Shown here: positions 50,569 to 64,000 of the stretch, piece after piece
How positions within the stretch are numbered: the stretch's first letter is position 1
Layout of the letters: every line of letters begins with the position of its first letter
Assembly: GCF_000203815.1 (NCBI RefSeq)
Contig: NW_004457718.1
Span: 186,001-250,000 of the forward strand
Source: Cavenderia fasciculata
Taxonomy: Eukaryota; Evosea; Eumycetozoa; Acytosteliales; Cavenderiaceae
Direction of reading: 5' to 3'
DNA length: 64,000 bases
Made by a program: the position numbers and the translations under genes
Notes under the pieces: model-generated
Told to the model about the DNA's origin: nothing
Database searches by the model: none
Seen by the model: only the letters and a program-made list of their open reading frames with translations

Positions 50569-53500
50569 TTATTTATTATTTATAATTTTTTCAATATGAC
50601 TAAATCCAACATAGTAAATTCTTTGGAGAACCAAATTCTTTTCAAGTAGATCAATGGGACATTTTGTAAATCTTCTAGTTTTGATGATTGATAATAGTTG
50701 ATTTGATAGATCTTTATCCACTGTGAGTTGGTTGATATCATTTTGGTTGACATGTTCATACACAAAACCAAATTGATCGATGATTCCTTTGTTGATGAGT
50801 TGTGACATGATTGTTTTTGAATCACATCTAAAGATCCCAAGGAATTGATAAATCTCTGGTAGATTATCAAAGTATTTTGATCCATTCAATACATTGAGTT
50901 GATTTAATAATGGATCGATTGATTGTAGATTGGCATTGTTGGGTAATCGAGTAGATAGTTTGGTAAAGTATTCTGTCTGTTTTTCCCTTTCTTTCTGAAT
51001 GGTTTGATGGATTGATACAACAACTTCCTTATCTTTATCAATCAATCCTTTTAGCTTTTTGAGTAAATGGTTTGCTTCTTTCATTGATACTAATACCATG
51101 TTTGGTGTACTCCTACTACTATCACTGCCATTCCAAAACACCAAAATATAATTGATTTGTTTGACAAAATAATCGTTGTTGCCAATTTTCGTTTTTTCAT
51201 CATCAATAATAGTATTGATAAAGTTTTGGGTTGCCAATATGGATGGAGAAAAACAATCATTTTGAGATTCCATACGTTCCCCAACCAATGTATTCTTGAA
51301 TATATCTTTGATTGGTAGGAATTTTAAAGGAAAATCAAGAGGTGATTTTTTACCTTCCAATAAATCACTCCATTTGTAACCTTTGAAATCTTCTATAAAT
51401 GGTTCAACTTTTGGTGGTAATTGTCTTTCAATTTCACTTTCAACTTCTATTTCAAATTCTCGCTCTTGTTCTTCATCGACCATGTTTGAAAATATCATTT
51501 GATCTTCTATCTTGTCTTCAGCATATCGACGTATTTCTTTTACAAGTGATGAATGAGTTGGACCAAGAGCTTTGTAAACTTTAGAATCTGCAACATCTTG
51601 TTTAAATGCTTTTTCCAAATTACTTTGCAAAGAGGAAACAACAGCGTTACCCTTTTCTTGTTGATAAAATGAAGAATACATATCGTAAAGAGAGAGGGTT
51701 TCTGGAAATGATACCAATCTTGAGAATATAGATTCTTTGTTTTCGATATTATCCAGAGCCAAAAGTGAAATAGCAGATTTACTTCTTGCATTCATCATTC
51801 CTTGGAATGTCCATTGAACAAAAGAGTTTGTGATCGATTCAATTGTATTTTGAATAGTCCATTTCAAAATGTCGTGAATCTCTGGTGATTTGTAAAGTGA
51901 TCCACCTTTTCCATTTCCTAATTCAATTCCAAGATTCTTTGAAATGAGAATTGAAATAGTTTGACCTTGTCCCAACTTTCTCATTCTCATACATGCTTGA
52001 AGTAGTTTTTCTTTTGTTATCTTGTTTCCAACTGTTAACATGCCATTGCTATTGACAGGAAGGTTGATATCAACACCACGAGTATGATAATCATCCAAAT
52101 AGACTAAAACTCTATCCAATCTGTCAGAGAGTGGTGATTGACTGAATATAAACTTCTTTCCTTCTCGATCGATGGTTGTCAGTTTATCATTTTCAAAAAA
52201 GAGAGCACCATCTATTCTTGCTGATGATTCCTTTTTCAACCATTTCTTGGCAACATCTTCATTTGATTTACCAATCATCAGTGCTCCTGAATCAATTAAA
52301 ATGTTGAAATAGTGTCCATTTTGATTGTTTATATTTAGTTTAACAATCTCTTGAAGTATTTTCTTATCATCAACAAGAATATGAACCTTGTTGCAATGGT
52401 CATCTTGATCAAGAATATAATTCAATACTTGAACATTGGTATATTCGAGCTCAACCAAATCCTTTTGTTCAATGGTACGAGGGTAAAGAGATTTCGTATC
52501 ATTGGTTCCACTGAATCCACATGAAATATGATTCTTGGAGTTTGATTTTGGATAAACCAAATCCCATGGGTTGGCAAATAATTTGGATGGATACTGTTTG
52601 GCTTCATATGGGAATACCAATTCATTCAACCAGAAATTGATGACTCTACAATTGAATTTGAATAGTGAATGGAGATGTTTGATCAATTGATTATCAGATT
52701 TGACAACACATTTGAAATCTCTATATTTTTCTTCGATTGTTGGGTCATAGTCTGTCCATGATCTGTAGATATCTGGTGCTTCGTTTTTATGACTTGATTT
52801 TAAACAATCCAGTGCTTTACTGAATTGATTAAACGATAAACCTTGATTGTAATATGAGAGAAAGGTGAGTATAATTGCAAAGTCTGGATGACCATATTCA
52901 GCTCTCTCAGAGGGTGTATCTTTGGCTCTGAATGGGACTGCCAATAATGTAGAGTCCCGTTTGAATGATGATGATGCTGTTGATCTAATACCATAATGTT
53001 TTGACCATGTTTTCGAGAGTGAATGTAACAAAACTTCATATGAAAATAATCCTCTATAAACCAATATTCTTGTTTGATGTTTATCAAGTTTTTCAACCAT
53101 TGATCGAGCATTTCGATGATTTCTTATTGGTGTATCTTCATCTGATCCAACAAATTGTTTAACCAATTCAAGGTCCTCTGCTTTTAGATTGGTTGGTAGT
53201 TTGTTGATTAAATTGTCACAAAGTTGACCCAACACTTCTTTCATTGCATCTTGATTATTTTCATTTTTCTTTGTGAACCTTATAAATGGATATTTTTCGT
53301 AAATGCCATATTCTTTTTCAAGAATCGATTTCAGTTCAGATAGAACCTCTTCAATTACTTTCCAACGATCAGATCCACCATCGAGTGGAATCTTTGATCC
53401 GATTGGATAGAGTAATTGGTATCTATGGGAAAGTAAATCATCACATTCATCCATAATATCAAATATATTGGTATCCCACCATTTGATAACATTACCCATA

Positions 53501-56500
53501 CTATCAAATAATTTATCATTTGCCAATCTCCAAAACAAATTAAATGATAGTCTATGTTCTGGTGTACAAAGTATGATTCCATTCATTTGTTTACACTTTT
53601 CAATGTTGCCGAGAATAGATTGAACATTTGATTCTGATATTGATGGTCCAATATCTCTTTTGAATGGATAGAGATGAATTGGTCGATTGAGAATTGATGA
53701 TCCAAGTCTCATTTGTAAATCTTGAATATAAGTTTGAAGTAGTGATGGAATTGCATTGACTCGAGCAATTCTAATTCCATTGGGTATTGCCAAACACATG
53801 ATTGGTAGAATAACAGATGTCTTTCCTTCACCCATCTGTAGTTGAACACATTCATTACTTTGAGCATCGATCAACTTGATTGCAATCTTTGCCTGAGTAT
53901 CTCTGATCCAAATTGATTGTTCCAATTCAAATACCAACCATGTTGGATAATCTTTTGGTAACCATTGTCTTGTTTTTCTACAATGTGATAATTCTTTAAC
54001 CAAATCAACACCTTTAAGGTATTTACATTTCTGAATCTTTTGTTTATATGTTTGCAAAAGAATATGGACGCCAATGAGTTGATAAATTTGATCTGGTAAA
54101 TCAACCAAATGATTTGAGAAATCTTCATAAACAGTCAATGGAACACAACCAATCCAAGAATGACAACTTTTAAATATACAATCCAATTCAGATTCTACAT
54201 TTTCATTTCTTTTTGGATTATTGTAATATTCTTGGATTATTTGCCATACTGCCTCCAATTTTTGTTCAATAATGAGAGACAGTTCTTCCAATACATCTCC
54301 GAGTGACTGAGAGTGGTTCATTTCAAATTTTGATTGGATTAAATGTTTCTTGAGTGAATCCTTACTTGAATTTAAATTTTTAAATAATTCCTCTTCCAAA
54401 TGTGTTTCATGCGATAATCCACCTACAAAATGATCAATCTTTTCAAATGATATATTTCGACGTTTGTTATTTTCGATTGTGAGAGTTGATAGGATTGATT
54501 CCAACTGTTGGTCAAAGCCTGACTCCCAGATATCTAGGTATTCCATTGGAATACTATCTATTATTTTGTTTTCTTGGGCCCCACGAATTTCTTTTGGATG
54601 TTTTTCCTTGAACTTTGGGAAACTATTGAAATAGGACGGCTCTCTTTCTATTTCTCTCTTATAAACGATGCCCTTTGTTTCATTGCCGACAGCTTTTAAA
54701 AATGCATTCAATAATGAGTTACTGAGCCATTGATGGATAATTTGCTCCATTTTTTCGTTTAACGATCTGAGATTCAACGATGTGTGATTTAAATGTCGAA
54801 ATGGTCGGTTTGGAGCAATGATCGTCGATCCATTTTTATCCCAAATGTTTTGTTCGAGGATATTTTTCAAAACAGATTCCTTTTCTTTTTTTCTATCTTC
54901 TTTTGACATTCTAATGGACTGCATTGCCTTGGTTCTTGTTCTCTCGAGTAATCCTTGGTTAAAGGTTGTTTGGGGAGTGACAAAACTGGATTCTTGTGGA
55001 AAACGAGGAATATTTGATAATGGTTTGCTAATTGCAATCAGTACAAAATGATCGATAAATGGCGTGAAAGAGCGACCCGACCATTGGTGAGAAAACAATG
55101 TGATGATGAATTTAAATCTTGAAATGTTAAAATGACCATTTGCAGTTTCCATTGCTATTTTTAGCAACTTTAGATACCAGTCTGAGAATACCCGATCGAA
55201 CTTGTGATTTCTGTCCATTAATTTGATAGAGATGAGATGGTTTGTTTCTTGTAACTCTGGAACACAATGGTTCTCGGTAAAGACTAATCCATGAATAGTT
55301 GATGAACCAATCTTTGAGTGAGGGCTAAATGAATTGTCCAAATGCGCAATATTCTTTGATTGGATGATTGATGCCATTCTTTGAACATTTTTGGTGGGTT
55401 GATCAAATGGGGATGGATTAATGACAACAACAGAAGAATATGGCTCCGAAGCACCTATATGACAAAGTGGGGAATAAAGTCCTTGGGGTCTGCTCCAAGC
55501 GATATGGTTGAGGGCCAAGGCAGTCTGACTTGCCGACTTGTCCTTTTCTTGGGTACTATCATATAAAAATGACATTTCTTGATGTGATTTCTTGATTCCA
55601 TCAACCAAAATAGCAAATCCGTCACAATGAGATATCATTGGTGATAAAAGTGGGTATGATATTGATATTTTTTGTTGTTGTTGATTATCATATACTCTTT
55701 TTGGTGAAATGTTTGATATATTCGATAGTATATCAAGTTGTGATCGGTTGAGTGGCATATTATTATTAAATTTCTTTAAAAGAATAATAGCAAGTTCCAT
55801 TCCTCGCAATCCAGTTAATGGATCTCTAAACAATGATGATGTTACAATATGAGAGTAACAAAGATGGAGATGTGCTGTCAAATCTGATGATTTGATCATT
55901 TTGAGTTCTTGATCAATATCATAAATAAAATATGATGGATGGTTGAGAGAGGTTATACTTGATTTAGCATTATTGAATCCAATACAATCCTTATTCACCT
56001 TCAATGTAATTGTTGAATGTGGAAGAATTAACTTCTTTGTTCCACTTGCATTATTTTGTTCCAAAACCAATATTGTTTTCAAACCAACCAAAGTTCCAAT
56101 ATATTGTTGTTCACACAGTCGGTAACCAGAATATTGAACTGAATTGATTTGTTGATTCTGACAATCAACTATAAAATCCAATCCATATTGATTCAAATGG
56201 ATTTTATAAAGTTTTGATGCTTCATTTTGAAAAATATGGATGCGAGTACTTGATTCTAATCGGAATAATTTGAATATTTGACTTCTTAGCTTTTGATTAT
56301 TTTTTTTATCAAAACATAAAAGAGATTTGCCAGTTGATTTACATTTGATTTGACCATTTGGAGTTCCAATAAACTTGACAGTGTCTGATCCTCCTCCATC
56401 TTTGTATTGTTGAAATGTTGGTGGTCTAAACTCTATTTCATTGGTTGCCAGATTTATCCAATGTGAATAGGATCGATACAAAGTCATAGGCAAATTGGAA

Positions 56501-59500
56501 AACAGATGAGGGTCAAGTAAAAGCCATCTCTCACCGTTGTTTCTATTTTGGATGACACCAAAGACAGATGAAACAAAAGAAAATTCAATATTATATCCTC
56601 CGCCCAATTCATTTGTTGTCCTACAAAATATACAATGTTAATAGAATTGGTACAAATATCTAAAATGAATCAGACATACCAAATAGAATTTCCAGTTGGT
56701 TTGACTTGAAATATTGAACATCCAAAATAGGATTTATAAAGTGCATTGTCTATAATTTCCTTTGGTAATCTTTTATCAAATGTTCCATTGAATAATAATG
56801 TTCCATCAAATATATTAAATTGAATTGTTTGATTGGCAATCTGGAATTCTAGAAAAAGGAAGAAAAAAAGGTTAGTATTAAGTTTCTATAGTGATCTTGA
56901 CCATTTCTAATATTATTGTTACATACGATAATAAAGATTTGATGATCCTTTTTCCCATTTGAAATCATTTTCTTCTTGGTCATTTCTAATAATATTATTT
57001 AAACATTTGAAATGTTTTCCATCTTTGAAATGATCGACAATGAATGGTATTTGACGATAAATAATCAATGATAGTTGATTAAATATTATATCCAAAAATG
57101 GTTGTTCTGGACATGATGATCCCAATGTTCTTGTTTTATCATTTAAAGATGTTGTATTCTCATCCAAAATAATCAATGATTTGAAATAATATTCAATGTG
57201 TTGGAAATAGTTGGTTTGTTGAATAATATATTGTTTGTTATTATTGTCAATGTTGAATGTCATAATGATTGCAATAGCTGTATAAACCATTCTCTTTCTA
57301 AGGATTGCTGTTTCAGTATCACTTCCATTTAATAATTCGTGTTGAATGAGTTCTTCCAACTTGGTGATCCAATTCCAAAGTACCAATCTACATTTCTCCA
57401 ACACTTTAATAATCATTTTGCTGGTTTCATCCAATTGTTCTTTTTGATTTGGTGGTTTGTTATCTCTGGTGTTGAATGCAATTGTTAAAAAATGAACCGT
57501 TACAATCATTGAAATACCACCTTCCCAATTGGTTGCTCCTTCACTAACGATCGTGTCCGCCGTATGACATAATGTTTGAAGAACATTATCATCATTCCAA
57601 CCAATTCTATTTGTCGCGCCACCTTGCATTGACAATTGATAAAACATCACCAATACATGAATTCCATTGAGATTGTTTCTCTCCTCCATGAATCTAATCA
57701 TATTTCTAATCGATAAACTTGGACCAACCCTTAACATTCCATATCTAATATATTGATCGGGAAGCATTCCCTTTGGTGTCATGTTTTGAGTTGAAAGTAC
57801 TTCATTTTCCTCGATCCCTTGGGTCGATTGAATCATCCAATTAAGTTGACTAAATTTAACCTTTTCTGGAATGGAAAGGCAAAGATTGGGTTGAAACTTG
57901 TTTCTGGTAATATCCATCATCTCACGTCCTCTTTCCTTGTATCCGTAACAAGTGATCGATGTTTGATAGCAATGAATGAATGATGATTCAGGCTTTTCAA
58001 AGATATTGAGACTTTGTGGCAAACGAGACTCTACAATGATAAATGCGACGGTGCTATGGATAGGTGATACATTCAATACTTGGCTCCTTGCAGCACCTCT
58101 TTCAACATATAGGTTCAGAGAAAGCAAGGCAAACGAGTTTCTAACATAAGAAAGGTAGAATGGGATGTTGACTTCAAAGATGTGTTTGAATTGAATGTGT
58201 TTGTCCTCTGCAGGTATTGATTCGAAATAAATTGGCAGCGTTGACTTGTAGCACGCATCAATGGCATTGTTGATCCTTCTTTGGTTTACAAGGTCATCCT
58301 TGTACAAAAGCAACTCGGATTGGTAACTTTTGATTTTATCGAGCATTGAATGTTTGTAGTCTTGGTACTCTTTGATTTTTTCCTCTTTCTTTTTCTCGAT
58401 ATCTTTTAATTCTTTTTTTAATTTGTCTTGAAGGAATTGTTCAGCCCATTGTTCTCCAAAGCCATTGTCATCAATACTAAAAATTGAATTATCAATTGAT
58501 GCTTTACTACATTGACGTTTATCTTTGAAATAGGTTTCCAATGATTTAACAATTGAAAACTCCCAACTATGTTGAAGTAATAGACTAGAGAATATTGATA
58601 TATTGACATATGGTGGGACTGAAGAGTATAAATTGGATCTGGGTGTAGAGTTTCTACTTTCTTTATTGTCAAGTAAAAGACAATAATCCAAAGTCAATCT
58701 ATCTAAAATAGCAACCAAAGTGTATGATGTCAAGATATAACGACTGCAAAGAATAGCATCCTTTTCATATCTTGGTTTTGACAACTTGATATACTTGTTC
58801 ATTAGATTGTAAAGCAATGAGAATACATCTTGACATTTTTGTTGGTCGTGTGACAGTGCATGTGTGAATATTTGGGTGCTCCAAATGTTGAAAATATGAA
58901 ATTCAATGATATTTAATATGATGACCAACGATACATTATCAGTTTCTAGTGGCACCGCACTGATACGTCCAACTATTGTTTGCAAAATGACGGGAAATGA
59001 TTCTTGGGCATCTCGTTTGGCGAGTTGATAGAGTTGATTAAAAGGCCTTTTCAAATAGTTGATTAAAGTATTGGATGCTGAATCTGTCAATGTATTTACA
59101 CCTTTGACATCTAGATTCATTTCATCTGCTTTGAGATTTTTGGGAAATGATTGAATATTTTGTTGAAGACTTTTATGAACCAAGTTTGATTGATCCTTTC
59201 CATATTCTTTCAATCCTTTGCAAATATTGTTGATTGGTGTACTGATTTGGCCTTTATCCTCAATGACTTGACAGAATGCATCCCATTGTTGATGAACCTC
59301 GGTTGAGAGTGTCTCACATTGTTCTTTGATTGATTTGATAAAATCAAATACAGTTGTTGGATGTTTCTTTTGATATTTGGATTTAAATTTGTCACAACTT
59401 CTTGCCAAATGTGCAATGTATTCGAGAGTGGTTTGAGCGTTGACTTTATACTTGGCCAATGTATCCATTTTAAATGATAATAATGCCATTTTATAGTCTC

Positions 59501-60326
59501 TTGTCTTTAATCCATATCTTTTGGCAAGAAAATGGGTCAATGATTTGAGACCAACCCAAAGTGGTGATCTAATCCAAACAAGATTGTCTCCAATATTTAA
59601 TATTTCAGGTCTAATTGATTTATAAATGATTGGAGTTGAATATTTGGTTGTTGAATCATTGTAAGAACAACCGGGGATCGATGGTATTAACCAATTTAGG
59701 ATTGTGTTTGGAACTGGGATCAAACTAGGTTGATTTTTAACATATGACATGATTGGTGGTTGATCAGTATCTCTTAGTGCAACTAGATACTCTAGGAATA
59801 CTGGATCTAACAGTTGATTGACATCTTGAATGTTGAATGAACAAATAGGTGTTGCCATTTTAATTTTTGATGTTTGAGCATTAAATGTATCAAGTGTTGG
59901 ATATATTTGAATTAAATCTAATATAATATTATTATTACTATTATTATTATTTCTATTATTATTATCATTGATAGTTGGAGGTCTATGAATAACTAAAATA
60001 CAATTTGATTTCTTGAAATAGGTTATTAAAGGTACATTATTTAATTTACCATTATTATTATTATTATTATTATTATTTCTATTTTCATCAATAAATGATT
60101 GTGTTATTCTGTTTGATAGTTGATTGATATTTGGTGGTTGTTTAATATCATCACTAAATTGTTTTAATGCTAATGATACTATTCCTTCTTCATCCCAATG
60201 GTTGATATCTTGAATAAATGAATGAAATATGGTCATCTCTGCTTTGGGGTTGATAGAGTCTGGTAATCTCATCGGCATGAATAGATGAGACAATACTTGA
60301 TCATCTAGAGTATGTTGTGGTTCCAT
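50569..60326 (-). CDS. Giant DUF6606-DUF3638-DUF3645 protein, array copy 4 (intact, about 3,206 aa)
   Basis: This is the only fully open copy: exons 56927-60326, 56680-56848 and 50569-56620 (9621 nt, 3206 residues), joined by two short introns with gtatgt donors. The start at 60326 gives MEPQHTLDDQVLSHLFMPMR. Residues about 10-200 are DUF6606-like (LFMPMRLPD, CILVIHRPP), with an Asn-rich loop. A long helical region follows to about 1,130. The DUF3638 core has QMGEGKTSVILPIM at about 2,120, FDIMDECDDLLSHRYQLLYP at about 2,245, DUF3645 (AVPFRAKDTPSERAEYGHPD) at about 2,420, LVYLDDYHTRGVDINLP at about 2,700 and RMRKLGQGQTISILIS at about 2,736. I read this as a split SF2-type ATPase fold: Walker A, a DEAD-like box and a motif VI-like string. 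No membrane segment or signal peptide is evident, so it is probably cytosolic or nuclear. Substrate and pathway are unknown; a deubiquitinase label in databases is not supported by anything I can see. Confidence 0.93.
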
Positions 60327-60992
60327 TTCTAAACTGAATCTAAAAAGTAGATAATGATTGAATTTGTTAGTTTAGATTGATTACTAGTCGACCTTAAATG
60401 TCAAATAATACATACCTTTAATATATATTTACAATATTATCATTATCATCATTGATGACTATGAATATGATGATAATGATGAATGAACAAACCAACCGTG
60501 CAGATGATCAAGGAAGGAGAGGAGACCCACCACCTCGCTAGGTATGAAACAAACATTTTATTATTTTATTATTATATTAATATATTAGCAGATAGCAGTA
60601 AGAATATATAATAAAATAAATCTCTTTTTTAAATTATATAGCTTCTTTAATTTTTGTGACAAGTGATGTGTCTTTGTTCTTTTTTTGGAAGTTCATGTCT
60701 GACGAAGTTCGACCAGCGCAAAAATAAAAAAATTAAAAAAAATTGAATAAAAATTCATCCCTACAACCATCAGATATCTTTACAAAGCTTTATTATCGTT
60801 TAATTGTAAAATACACAAACAATAGAAGAAGAAGAATAAGAACGATTTACTCATCATCAGGACAGACAGAGATATATATTTGATTGTACAAAAGAAGGGA
60901 TCATATAATTAGATAATTACTGAGTACTACATCCCTCAATCAATTAATCAATTAATCAATTAATTAATTGATTCATTACAAATAGTATATGA
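60327..60992. promoter_or_regulatory. Divergent intergenic region between array copy 4 and the Ser/Gln-rich gene
   Basis: These 666 bp should hold the promoters of both genes. It has A/T runs and a repeated AATTAATC motif at about 60939-60971 just before the plus-strand start. No RNA gene was seen. Confidence 0.45.
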
Positions 60993-61138
60993 ATGAAGAA
61001 AGTAGTTATAACGGATCAACATCAGCAACAACAACAACAACATCATCATGATGAGTTGACACCGATGTCGTCATCATTGTCACCAACTACAAGTGCAGGT
61101 ATATTAAAGAGTATGTATAATATCAATATAAAGGGTAC

Positions 61139-61229
<91 letters not shown>

Positions 61230-63852
61230 TTAATAATAATAATTTGGTTCATTATATTAATTATCAACAAATGAATAGAATCTAAATCAATGAATTATGA
61301 ATTAAGTCATGGTGACCAACAACAACAACAACAACAACTACAGCAACAACATTTAGGTACTTCTCCAACATCATCTTATCAAAGAGTATGTTATTATTAG
61401 GATAGAAATATTATTATTTATTTTATTCTAATTCTAATTTAAATTGTAGACTGTAGATCATTCATCACCATATTCAAGAATTATACCAATTACAGATAGT
61501 ATAAGTGAAGAGTGTTTGGATCAGATAACGTCACTTCAACCAACCATTCTAATCAATAATCGAAGCAACAATGTATTGAGTAATAGTGGAGGAATCATGA
61601 TATCGCCACCAATAGTATCTAATCGTAGAACTCATAAACGATCCAATTCACATGGACCACCATCACGACCAACTCAACCAATGTCTACATCAAACTATAA
61701 CAATAATCATGGAGGAGGAATGTTAATGTCAAACTTCTCACCACCAAACAACAGTCTATTACATGGGTACCATTTGTCACCTCCAACATCTCATTTACTT
61801 CAACAACAACATACTGTTGGTGGAGGTAATGGTGGAGGAGGAGGAGGAGGAATACCATCCCCACCAAATGTACCTGGTAATAATAATAATATGAATAGAT
61901 CACCTGGATTGACAAGTGTTAGATCATCATCTGCATCTAGAACTACATGGTCACCAAGTAGAGTAAAGACAAACAAACATGTACTCGATTCAATCAAATT
62001 ATTGGGTGACTCTCCTCCAACTTCTCAACCCATACTATTGCCACCTCCATCCCCACAACAGTATCTATCACCACAACAACTATCTCAAAAGCAACAACGA
62101 CATCGTCGTACCGTGTCATGGGACACACCAGATTCGATTGAAACATTGAATCAAATCATCAAAGAAAAGAAGGATGCATTATTATTGAGAGAAAGAGAGT
62201 TGATGGCTCAACAAAAAGCAATCAATGAGAATATACAAAGAAATAGTCATAGTAGTAGTAGTAGTGGTAGTCATCAAGATGGACATGTTTACTCTGCACC
62301 TTCATCACCACCCAATACCATGCCATCCATGTCTATCTTAAATGTATCTTCTTCTCAACAACTTACTTCATCTCCTTCTCTTGGTGGTTTACACCATCAT
62401 CTTCATCATGGTTCTTCTTCTTCTTCATCCACTTCATCTACTTCATCATCTTCGTCGTCACCATCATCGATTAAACACAATCGATCCAAATCAGATACAA
62501 ACACACTTGTTCAACAATTGTATATAAAGAAACAACAGGCAGCTGCTTATCAACAGCAACATCAACAACACCAACAACAACAATATTATCAACACAACTC
62601 GAGTCCACCCAATACTATTCCAGACTCGTCGTTTTATCCAATTAGCGGTGAACAGACCACTGCATCACCACCAAGTCAAGTGTTGGCAACACTACCACCT
62701 CTCCACTTGCCACCACAGGGTAGCGGTACTCTTAAAAGTCCAAAGATCATGTCACCTACTAGCTGTGAGGGTAGTGGAACGGGACCACGCAGTCCAAGAG
62801 GATCAACTGGATCGTCAACAGGAGGAGTAGGAGGAGGAGGAGATAGCAAGAGACAACACTCAATGTACAGTACGACCACTACCACCACAACCACTTCGAC
62901 CACGTCGTCACCCATCCAGCTGCCAACTACCCCTGTCAGCACATATTCACGTCGTCGGTCGGTTGATCCAATGCTCTATGTCGGCGGTCTAAAGCCAATT
63001 AATCCAACTTCTGCAGGGTCTGGTGCAACGGGTGCACCTTCCAACAACAACAACAACAGAGGACCAAATTATTATAATTATAATTCTCCACTTGGTGTAA
63101 ATAGCGCCAGTGGACATTACTATTATGCAAACAGCAGTAACACCAACAATAGATACTATCAACAACAACAACAACACCACCCACAACAATACCCACCACA
63201 ATACTATCATCCTGCTCCACCTCAATCAAGTCCAAGACATTATGTCAATATTGATCTACATGAACTTGAAGAAGAAATTGATAAAGAGATTCAACACGCC
63301 ATTGGTGATATTCTCCAAACTTCAACCATTCAAGACAAAGTTGATCTTTTAGAAAGAGTTAGATGTACTGCACCTGGACCACTCCGTATGTTGTTTGGTG
63401 ATAGTTTTAGAGATCCAAAGGATCAAGCTATAGCCAACAACAATACCACCAATCCCTCCTCTGCCTCTGCCGTTGTTGTTAATAATAATAGTAATAGTAC
63501 AGGTTCACCATTTATAGTACACTATCCCAACTCTTTTGCTGACCATTTACCAAATGAAGCAATGAAAACCACCTCTTCTCGATCAACAACACGCAACTCT
63601 GTGAAATTTACTCCTTCAACTTTTAATGGAACTAATATTGGACACTCTTCTCCATTTAATGTTTATCAACCAACAACAACTTCAACATCATCAACCAGTA
63701 TTCCAAGTGGTGGAGGTGGTGGTGGTATTAGTAGCAGTGGCAGTAGTAGTAATAGTAGTAAAGGACCAGATAAAAGTAAAAGTAAAAATATTTCTTCATC
63801 ACTTCGATCCTCTGCTTTTAGTCCTCCACCTTTTCCAACCACAAGACCCTAA
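60993..63852 (+). CDS. Low-complexity Ser/Gln/Pro-rich protein of unknown function
   Basis: Three exons, 60993-61110, 61279-61385 and 61450-63852 (2628 nt, 875 residues); junctions keep phase (GILKK, SSYQR|TVDHS). Most of the protein is Ser-, Gln-, Asn-, Gly- or Thr-rich with many S-P sites (for example RSPGLTSVRSSSASRTTWSP), typical of a disordered, phosphorylated regulator. A charged helix (about residues 235-265: ETLNQIIKEKKDALLLRERE) and a denser block near residues 672-732 (VNIDLHELEEEIDKEIQHAI, then KVDLLERVRCTAPGPLRMLF) look like the only ordered parts. The RRRSVDP and RRTVSWD sites could be kinase targets. I do not recognise the family. Intron 1 carries a long AAT repeat. An AATAAA at about 63940 could end the transcript. 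Confidence 0.78.
61138..61246. repeat. Long AAT trinucleotide repeat in intron 1
   Basis: About 30 AAT units, nearly perfect, lie in the first intron (61111-61278) of the Ser/Gln-rich gene. If translated it would give an Asn, Ile or stop-rich run, so it supports the intron call. Confidence 0.9.
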
Positions 63853-64000
63853 TCGTATACGATAGATAGATAGATTAACAAACAATGTAAATTTCCTTGT
63901 ACTCTTCAACAACTCCCTCCCAACAAAACCCATTTTTCAATAAATTCTTTCCAAAATACGCAAAGGTGTTTGTGTATATAATTCCTTTCAAAATCTATTT
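63853..64000 (+). other. 3' flank of the Ser/Gln-rich gene
   Basis: Probable 3'-UTR with a GATA repeat and an AATAAA signal at about 63940. Nothing else is seen before the window ends. Confidence 0.4.

Noticed and set aside
50569-60326. Ubiquitinyl hydrolase (OTU-type) function for the giant proteins
   Set aside because: No Cys-box/His pair of an OTU or other protease could be recognised; the visible motifs are those of an ATPase.
61046-61270. Minus-strand frame of 74 codons, nearly all Ile
   Set aside because: It is a translation of the AAT repeat in intron 1.
1-64000. CRISPR arrays, operons or bacterial signals
   Set aside because: Nothing of the kind was seen; the genes are spliced and eukaryotic throughout.

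Overview
The window looks like nuclear DNA of a social amoeba (Dictyostelia). It is very AT-rich. Introns are short and AT-rich, mostly gtatgt/gtaagt...ag. There are many CAA/AAT/ACA simple repeats giving Gln, Asn and Thr runs, and several protein families typical of dictyostelids (ComC-like LRR/TIG/EGF proteins, a countin-like protein, giant DUF3638 proteins). The exact species cannot be told from the sequence alone.

Layout: (1) 1-7194, minus strand: two tandem ComC-like surface-protein genes; the left one runs off the window. (2) 8081-9807, plus: a SPOUT1/C9orf114-type RNA methyltransferase. (3) 9808-15489: a 5.7-kb gap without a convincing gene, rich in simple repeats and with six CACCCAC/GTGGGTG motifs, upstream of a PHO80-like cyclin (15490-16710, plus). 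(4) 16843-20505, minus: a GPR107/108-like seven-helix protein, an F-box protein and a countin-like secreted protein. (5) 20506-23300: a tRNA-Arg(CCT) gene with what looks like a 5'-truncated LINE inserted about 45 bp upstream of it (13-14-bp target duplication, A-tail; the placement of the TRE5 elements of Dictyostelium), plus decayed coding remnants including an HNH-like domain. (6) 23368-60326, minus: a 37-kb tandem array of four copies of a roughly 3,200-residue DUF6606-DUF3638-DUF3645 protein. From transcriptionally upstream to downstream they are an intact copy (50569-60326), a 5'-truncated and decayed copy carrying a solo LTR (44739-50393), a nearly intact copy with two nearby shifts (33641-43474), and a copy with one in-frame stop and one frameshift (23368-33196). 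(7) 60993-63852, plus: a low-complexity Ser/Gln/Asn-rich protein of unknown function, divergent from the array.

The array is the centre of the window. The giant proteins carry a Walker A motif (QMGEGKTS), a DEAD-like acidic motif (DECDD) and a motif VI-like string (RMRKLGQGQ), so they look like divergent superfamily-2 ATPases whose cellular role is unknown. Gene models below were built by hand from splice motifs, frame continuity and comparison among the paralogues in the window; no database search was run.
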